Source: an uncultured Terrimonas sp.
GTDB lineage: Bacteria; Bacteroidota; Bacteroidia; Chitinophagales; Chitinophagaceae
Assembly (NCBI GenBank): GCA_946886925.1
Contig: CAMPJQ010000106.1
Location: 1 to 8,033 of the forward strand
Reading direction: 5' to 3'
Length of the DNA stretch: 8,033 bases
Shown here: piece by piece, positions 1 to 5,800 of the stretch
How the letters are laid out: every line of letters starts with the position of its first letter
Numbering within the stretch: the stretch's first letter is position 1
Position numbers and translations under genes: made by a program
Notes under the pieces: generated by a model
What the model was told of the DNA's origin: nothing
The model's database searches: none
What the model saw: the letters and a program-made list of their open reading frames with translations, nothing else

Positions 1-2710
1 CCCTCAGCACATATTGCAGGATGCCACCGTTCTCAAAATAGGCCACGTCAATGGCCGAATCCAATCTTGCCTTTCCTTCAAATGTTATTACTTCACCGGA
101 ATCTTTTTTTGCAGTGACTTTTATTTTTTTGAAAGGGTAAAGGTTTTCCGAAATGCCCGTAATATCAAACTTTTCTTTTCCTGTTAAGCCCAGTGTTTCC
201 GCTGTTTCTCCTGCAGGAAATTCCAAAGGCAAAATACCCATCCCTACTAAATTGCTCCGGTGGATGCGCTCAAAGCTTTCGGCGATCACAGCTTTAACAC
301 CCAACAGGCTTGGTCCTTTTGCCGCCCAGTCTCTTGATGAACCGCTGCCATATTCTTTACCGGCCAAAACGATGAGCGGTGTCTGGTCTGCCGCGTATTT
401 CATTGCCGTATCAAAAACAGTAAGTGTTTCGTTGGTTGGCAAATAGGTTGAAAATCCACCCACCTTATCTGTGATCTTATTTTTGATGCGCACATTGGCG
501 AAAGTGCCCCGCATCATCACTTCATGGTTTCCCCGGCGCGAGCCGTAGGAGTTGAAATCTTTCCGGGCTACGCCCTTACTAACCAGGTATTGTCCTGCGG
601 CGGTTTGTTCGCCAAAAGCGCCTGCCGGAGAAATATGGTCCGTGGTAACCGAATCACCCAGAAATAACAGCACACGCGCATCTTTTATATCGGATAATCT
701 TTCCGGAGCCGGTCTAAGGTTTTGAAAAAACGGCACTTCCTGTATATAGGTGGAATGATCATCCCATACATATTTTGTACCTTCGGGAGCTACCAGGCTT
801 TTCCAATCTTCTTCTCCTTCAAAAATTACACTGTATACCTTTTCAAAATCTTCAACACGCATACAGGCTTTTATCGTTTCATTGATTTCTTCCTGGGTAG
901 GCCAAATATCTTTCAGGTAAACCGGTTCGCCATTGGGATCATAATCCAATGGATCATGTAATAAATCAATATCCACACGTCCTACCAATGAAAAGGCAAC
1001 TACCAGCATCGGCGACATTAAGAAGTTCATCTTTACCTGCGGGTGTACCCTTGCTTCAAAATTGCGGTTGCCAGATAATACGGAAGCTACTATCATTTCG
1101 CTCTTGTCTATGGCCTCGGCTATATGCGGTGGAAGCGGACCGCTGTTGCCGATACAGGAAGTACAACCATATCCAACGGTATGAAACCGTAAGGCTTCCA
1201 GATCTTCGGCTAACCCTGACCGTTGCAGGTAACTGGTTACTACTTTGGAACCAGGCGCCAGGCTTGTTTTAACCCACGACTTTGAGCGCAATCCCTTTTC
1301 AATAGCTTTCCTGGCTACCAATCCTGCTCCCACCATAACTGCGGGGTTAGAAGTGTTGGTACAACTGGTAATGGCTGCAATAACAATGCTTCCATCACTC
1401 AGCACATATTCCTTGTTTTTTATTTTTATTCTTACAGATCTTAAGTTGTTTTCTTTTTCAACAGTAATGCCGGCATGTTCATGGCGTGGCGAATACGAAA
1501 ATTCGGTGCCCGAACCGCCTTCCGCAAGCCAGGCATGTTCCTGGCGGCTGTGAAACGGAACATAATCTCTTAAAAATTCTGTCTTAAGCACCTCTGTGAA
1601 TTTATCGTCCAACTCTTCCAATAATATTTTATCCTGCGGACGTTTTGGCCCGGCAACCGTAGGCCGTAAACTGTCGAGGTTCAATTCCAGCACATGAGAA
1701 TATTCAATGGATTCATTTCCTGTGCGCCACAGCATATTTTCCTGGCAATATTGTTTTACAAGATCAATCTGTTGCTGGCTGCGTGCAGTGCGTTTCATAT
1801 AATCCAGCGTTTGATCGTCTATTGGAAAATAAGTAACCGTGCAACCAAATTCCGGCGACATATTGGATATGGTAGCTCTGTCGGTAACCGTTAAATGATC
1901 AAGCCCGTTTCCAAATACTTCAACAAATTTTCCTACTACCCCATAATCGCGAAGCAGCTTTGTTATGGTAAGCACCATATCGGTGGCGGTGCATCCCTGC
2001 GGGATTTTGCCCGTTAATTTTAAACCCACCACCTGCGGACACGAAAAATAAATGGGTTGCCCCAGCATAGCAGCCTCGGCTTCAATGCCGCCAACACCCC
2101 AGGCCAAAACACCAATTCCATTTACCATAGGAGTATGCGAGTCGGTTCCTACAAGCGTGTCGGGAAAGGCCCATCCGTTTCTTTCAATAACACCTTTGGC
2201 CAGGTATTCTAAGTTTACCTGGTGACAAATGCCCATGCCCGGAGGCACAACAGTAAAATTGTCTAATCCTTTTTGCGCCCATTTTAGAAGTTTATATCGT
2301 TCCGCATTGCGCTCATATTCTAATGCCACGTTGCTTTTATAAGAATAATCCGTACCAAAAAAATCTACCTGCACAGAGTGATCAATCACAAGATCTACCG
2401 GTATCGCCGGGTTGATCCTTGAGCCGTCGCCACCTTTGCGGATCATTTCAGCACGCAGAGAGGCGATATCTACCACGGCAGGAACGCCGGTAAAATCCTG
2501 CATCAGCACACGTGCCGGTTTAAACGGAATATCTTTATCCGATCCTGCAGCATTCCATTCGGTTAAAGTATGCAGGTGCTCATCGGTAATGGCAAAGCCA
2601 TCGTGATTACGAAGTATGTTTTCCAGCAATATCCGGATGGAAAACGGAAGGCGGTGAATGTTTTTTCCTTCCTGCTGAAGTTTTGTAAGCGAAGCGATTT
2701 TATTATTCAT
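1..2710 (-). CDS. acnA: Aconitate hydratase A (AcnA/IRP1 type), 3' end cut by the window edge
   Basis: The enzyme interconverts citrate and isocitrate through cis-aconitate in the TCA cycle, in the cytoplasm, using a [4Fe-4S] cluster. I translated an uninterrupted frame of 903 codons running off the left edge. The aconitase catalytic domain spans about residues 20-550: LPFSIRILLEN (21-31), GTDSHTP with D190 and H192, SCTNTSN with cluster Cys450, and GYGCTSCIGNSGP with Cys516 and Cys519. The swivel domain follows a linker: GDSVTTDHISPAG (D686), SRRGNHEVMMRG (724-735) and GSGSSRDWA (788-796), the last holding the catalytic serine region. The visible end, ENGGILQYVLR, aligns just before the usual AcnA C-terminus, so only a few residues are missing. 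The ATG at 2710 is the only ATG in frame after a TAA 33 bases upstream; no Shine-Dalgarno is visible. The N-terminus looks about 20 residues short, and an insertion lies around residues 375-425. The family call is firm; AcnD or homoaconitase fits less well. Confidence 0.97.
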   Translation of the reverse strand, partial: MNNKIASLTKLQQEGKNIHRLPFSIRILLENILRNHDGFAITDEHLHTLTEWNAAGSDKDIPFKPARVLMQDFTGVPAVVDIASLRAEMIRKGGDGSRINPAIPVDLVIDHSVQVDFFGTDYSYKSNVALEYERNAERYKLLKWAQKGLDNFTVVPPGMGICHQVNLEYLAKGVIERNGWAFPDTLVGTDSHTPMVNGIGVLAWGVGGIEAEAAMLGQPIYFSCPQVVGLKLTGKIPQGCTATDMVLTITKLLRDYGVVGKFVEVFGNGLDHLTVTDRATISNMSPEFGCTVTYFPIDDQTLDYMKRTARSQQQIDLVKQYCQENMLWRTGNESIEYSHVLELNLDSLRPTVAGPKRPQDKILLEELDDKFTEVLKTEFLRDYVPFHSRQEHAWLAEGGSGTEFSYSPRHEHAGITVEKENNLRSVRIKIKNKEYVLSDGSIVIAAITSCTNTSNPAVMVGAGLVARKAIEKGLRSKSWVKTSLAPGSKVVTSYLQRSGLAEDLEALRFHTVGYGCTSCIGNSGPLPPHIAEAIDKSEMIVASVLSGNRNFEARVHPQVKMNFLMSPMLVVAFSLVGRVDIDLLHDPLDYDPNGEPVYLKDIWPTQEEINETIKACMRVEDFEKVYSVIFEGEEDWKSLVAPEGTKYVWDDHSTYIQEVPFFQNLRPAPERLSDIKDARVLLFLGDSVTTDHISPAGAFGEQTAAGQYLVSKGVARKDFNSYGSRRGNHEVMMRGTFANVRIKNKITDKVGGFSTYLPTNETLTVFDTAMKYAADQTPLIVLAGKEYGSGSSRDWAAKGPSLLGVKAVIAESFERIHRSNLVGMGILPLEFPAGETAETLGLTGKEKFDITGISENLYPFKKIKVTAKKDSGEVITFEGKARLDSAIDVAYFENGGILQYVLR

Positions 2711-2726
2711 GATCTTAAAATTATCT

Positions 2727-2738
2727 GTTCTGTAGAAC
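2727..2738. promoter_or_regulatory. Small palindrome GTTCT-GT-AGAAC just upstream of acnA
   Basis: Two perfect 5-base arms (2727-2731 and 2734-2738) flank a 2-base centre, 17-28 bases upstream of the acnA ATG. The position would suit an operator or a leader-RNA element. I cannot name a regulator, and a 5-bp palindrome can arise by chance. I found no convincing Bacteroidota-type promoter (TTTG near -33 with TAnnTTTG near -7) in the rest of the 149-base spacer. Confidence 0.2.
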
Positions 2739-2781
2739 GCTTAATGTAAGCAATTTTTTTGACATACGGGATTATGCTTGG

Positions 2782-2825
2782 GTTTCAGGTTACAGGTTGT
2801 CCTATGCTTACCTGTAACCTGCAAC
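2782..2825 (-). terminator. Inverted repeat / hairpin downstream of the glucan synthase gene; terminator role uncertain
   Basis: CAGGTTACAGGT (2786-2797) and ACCTGTAACCTG (2810-2821) are perfectly complementary over 12 bp with a 12-base loop. After one mismatch (2785/2822), three further pairs extend the stem to 2782 and 2825. In the synthase mRNA it would begin about 35 bases after the stop. There is no U-tract directly after it on the minus strand (the sequence continues CCAAGCATAATCCCG), nor on the plus strand, so it is not a standard intrinsic terminator. It could act as a 3'-end stabiliser, or be only a by-product of opposed heptad repeats. Confidence 0.4.
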
Positions 2826-2859
2826 TTCTCTCTCTGCAACTTGTACCTTGTAACCTTCT
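2783..2859. repeat. Degenerate 7-base tandem repeats, consensus about CYTGTAA, in two opposed blocks
   Basis: On the plus strand, consecutive 7-base units run CCTGTAA (2811-2817), CCTGCAA (2818-2824), a diverged CTTCTCT (2825-2831), one extra base, TCTGCAA (2833-2839), CTTGTAC (2840-2846) and CTTGTAA (2847-2853), ending in a diverged unit that touches the synthase stop codon. On the minus strand, two more units, CCTGTAA (2796-2790) and CCTGAAA (2789-2783), face them. The block therefore fills the first half of the spacer downstream of the glucan synthase and stops before the acnA start region. Intergenic heptad arrays are known from cyanobacteria; that this is a comparable family here is inference. 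The repeat itself is read directly. Confidence 0.7.
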
Positions 2860-5800
2860 TCAGGCTATCGCAACTTCCACTGTATGTTCACTGCCATCAT
2901 TGTGCAGTTGAAGAAAAGTATTTTCCGAAGTATTGCCGTCCACCCGAACCATTATTTTATGTTCATCACCACCGGATGTCCTTATACCAATATTGTACAA
3001 AGTATCCATATACTTGTACCGAATATTAAATGAAGACCATGATGGGGGGGTGCTGGGATCAAAATGCAGTTGTTCTCCTTTTTGTTGTATACCCAAAAAC
3101 GATTCGAGGATCAATTGATACATCCACCCTGCAGAGCCGGTGTACCATGTCCATCCTCCGCGGCCAAGATGCAGGGGTTCAAAATATACATCGGCAGCTA
3201 TTACATAGGGTTCTACTTTATATTTTGCTATGGTTTCGGCACTGCTACCCCTGTTAACAGGGTTGATCATTTGTAACAATTCCCAACCTTCTTCCTTTTG
3301 TTTCAAAGCCATCAGGGCCATTACCAGCCATATAGCAGCATGTGTATATTGCCCCCCGTTTTCACGTACACCCGGCACATACCCCTTGATATACCCAGGG
3401 TTAAGGTCTGATTTATCGAAAGGCGGGTTCAGCAACTGAATCAGCCCTGCGTCTTTTTTCACCAGGTGTTGGATTGCTGATTGCATGGCTGTGTTTGTTC
3501 TTTGAGGATCTCCGGCTTTAGACAAAACGCTCCAGCTTTGTGCAATGGAATCAATGCTGGCTTCTTCATTTTGGGAGGAACCCAAAGGTGTGCCATCATC
3601 AAAATAAGCACGGCGATACCAATTCCCATCCCATGCATTGGCTTCAATATTTTTCCTGAGGATTTCAGACTGTTCACGACATTTTTGCTCAAAAGCTGTA
3701 TCTTTTTGGTTTGCTGCAATTGTGCCAAAACGTGTTAGTATATCATACAGAAAAAAAGCAAGCCACACGCTTTCTCCTTTTCCTTTTTCCCCTACTTTAT
3801 CCATGCCGTCATTCCAGTCGCCGGATCCTATTAAAGGCAATCCATGTTCTCCAAAACGAAGCCCTCTTTCTATCGCCTTTGTGCAATGTATATACAAACT
3901 GGCTGTTTGATTGGAACGGGAGGGCAGATCGTAATAGGATTCTTCTCCCTCATTCAGCATCCTGCCTTCAAGATAGCCGACAGGTTCTTCCAATATTCCG
4001 GCATCACCTGTATGCACTGTGTATTTTGCAACTACATAGGGCAGCCATAAAAAATCGTCGGAGCAGGTGGTACGCACACCTCTTCCCGAAGGCGGATGCC
4101 ACCAATGCTGTACATCTCCTTCCCTGAACTGCCTGGAAGCATTCAATACTATTTGTTGACGTGCTATATCGGGTTTAGCATACATGAGCGATAGAATATC
4201 CTGCAACTGATCTCTGAAACCAAACGCCCCGCCCGATTGATAATAACCACTTCTACCCCATATTCTGGAGGCGAGGGTTTGATAGTTCAGCCAACCGTTG
4301 GCGAGAATATTCAATGCCGGATCTGGTGTTTCCACCTGGATGGTTTCTAATGTGTGCTGCCAGAAATGGGTTACTTTGTCCAAAGCCTGATAAATATTGG
4401 CGTGGGTTTTAAATTGTTCAATAATATGCAGTGCATCTCCATGCGTTTTTGCGGCCCCCAGCTTAAATATAATTTCATGCGATTCTTCATTGGCTAACTC
4501 AAGGGTAGTTTGTATAGCTGCACATGGATCGAGCGCAGGCCCCGATTTTCCTGAAAGCTTCACTTTATTCATAGCAGCCGGATTGCGTGAGGATCCGTTA
4601 CGGCCTAAAAATTCTTTTCTGTCGCAGGTAAAAGAATCCAGCATGCCATCGGCATCAAAAAAAGCTACGCGGTTGGCGAATTCCGTATTGTATGCATTTC
4701 GCGCAAAGATGGTTCCTGTATCGCTTTCGACTGAGGTTACCACGTGCATTTGTGTTTTCGGGCGAAACTCTCCCAGCACCCATTCCACATAGCCGGTAAC
4801 AGATAATTTCCTTTGCCTGCCCGACCGGTTATGAATTTTGAGTATGGTAAACTTTACACCGGTATCAAGGTCAACAAACACGGTCATTTCAGAATAGATG
4901 CCATCTTCGCTGTGCTCAAACGTGCTGTATCCGAAACCATGCCTGGTAATGTACGGTGTTTTGCTTCTTGCAGGCAATGGAGCAGGCGACCAGAATCTCC
5001 CGCTTTCTTCATCCCGCAGGTAATAACATTCTCCTTCGAGGTCATTTACAGGATTATTATTCCATGGTGTAAGCCTGAACTCGTGCGCATTTTCCAACCA
5101 GGTATATGCCTGTCCGCTTTCGGATATGATAGTGCCAAATTCAGCATTGGCAATTACATTACACCATGGGGCAGGGGTTACTTTCCCCGGCTGTGTTATA
5201 ATAATATATTCTCTTCCGTTTTCCGAAAAACCACCGGTGCCGTTAAAGAACTGCAGGTCTTCGGGCAGTGCAACAGCAGTAGGGGTTGAAGGATAAAATT
5301 TGACCGGGGTAAAATAAGGAATTACATTTTTTATTTTTACAGTCCTGTTGATCTGTTCTTCAAGAGAACCAAACCTGTCAGACAACACCACCCGTGCCAC
5401 CGTTTGAAAAAGAATATGATCTTCATTGGAAAGCTGATCTGCAGAGCGTATAAAAACACCGCCGGGATCTTCATTGATTTGGGCGCCTACCAGCGGAACT
5501 ACCAGCGACATGATCTGGTTTTGAAGTGTATGCCTGTAACTGCCATGATCTTCATTCCAGATAACCAGGTCAACAGTCATTCCTTTTAAGCGCCAGTAGG
5601 CATGTGCCTGGATCATCTGTTTTACCAGTTCAATATTGTTCACATCCTCAATCTTCACCAAAACAATAGGGAGGTCGCCGGAAATGGAGTGGCTCCACAG
5701 GCTGGATTGTCCACGGTTATTGCGAGCAATCAGGTCGGAAGCTCCGCGCATTTCAGAATTCGTATAAATGACCGCGCTGGCCAGTTTAGCATACAACTGC

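Noticed and set aside
153..1553. Plus-strand open frames of about 80-107 codons over the left part
   Set aside because: They are antisense to acnA, whose translation matches AcnA along its whole length.
2711..2765. Promoter for acnA
   Set aside because: TTGCTT and GATAAT/TAATTTT-like strings occur, but their spacing (22 bases or more) fits neither the sigma-70 nor the Bacteroidota -33/-7 pattern, and the second would overlap the start region.
2781..2860. CRISPR array or attachment site in the repeat-rich spacer
   Set aside because: The units are 7 bases long, contiguous and drifted, without spacers; there is no integrase or cas gene in the window.
3044..3050. Run of seven G inside the synthase gene as a possible phase-variation or sequencing-error site
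   Set aside because: The frame is sensible on both sides: it reads D-P-S-T-P-P-S-W and continues to a normal GH94-type C-terminus, so there is no sign of slippage here.
3711..5289. Plus-strand open frames of up to about 158 codons (for example 3711-4127 and 4813-5289)
   Set aside because: They lie opposite the well-supported glucan synthase frame, show no recognisable family, and have no independent start signals.
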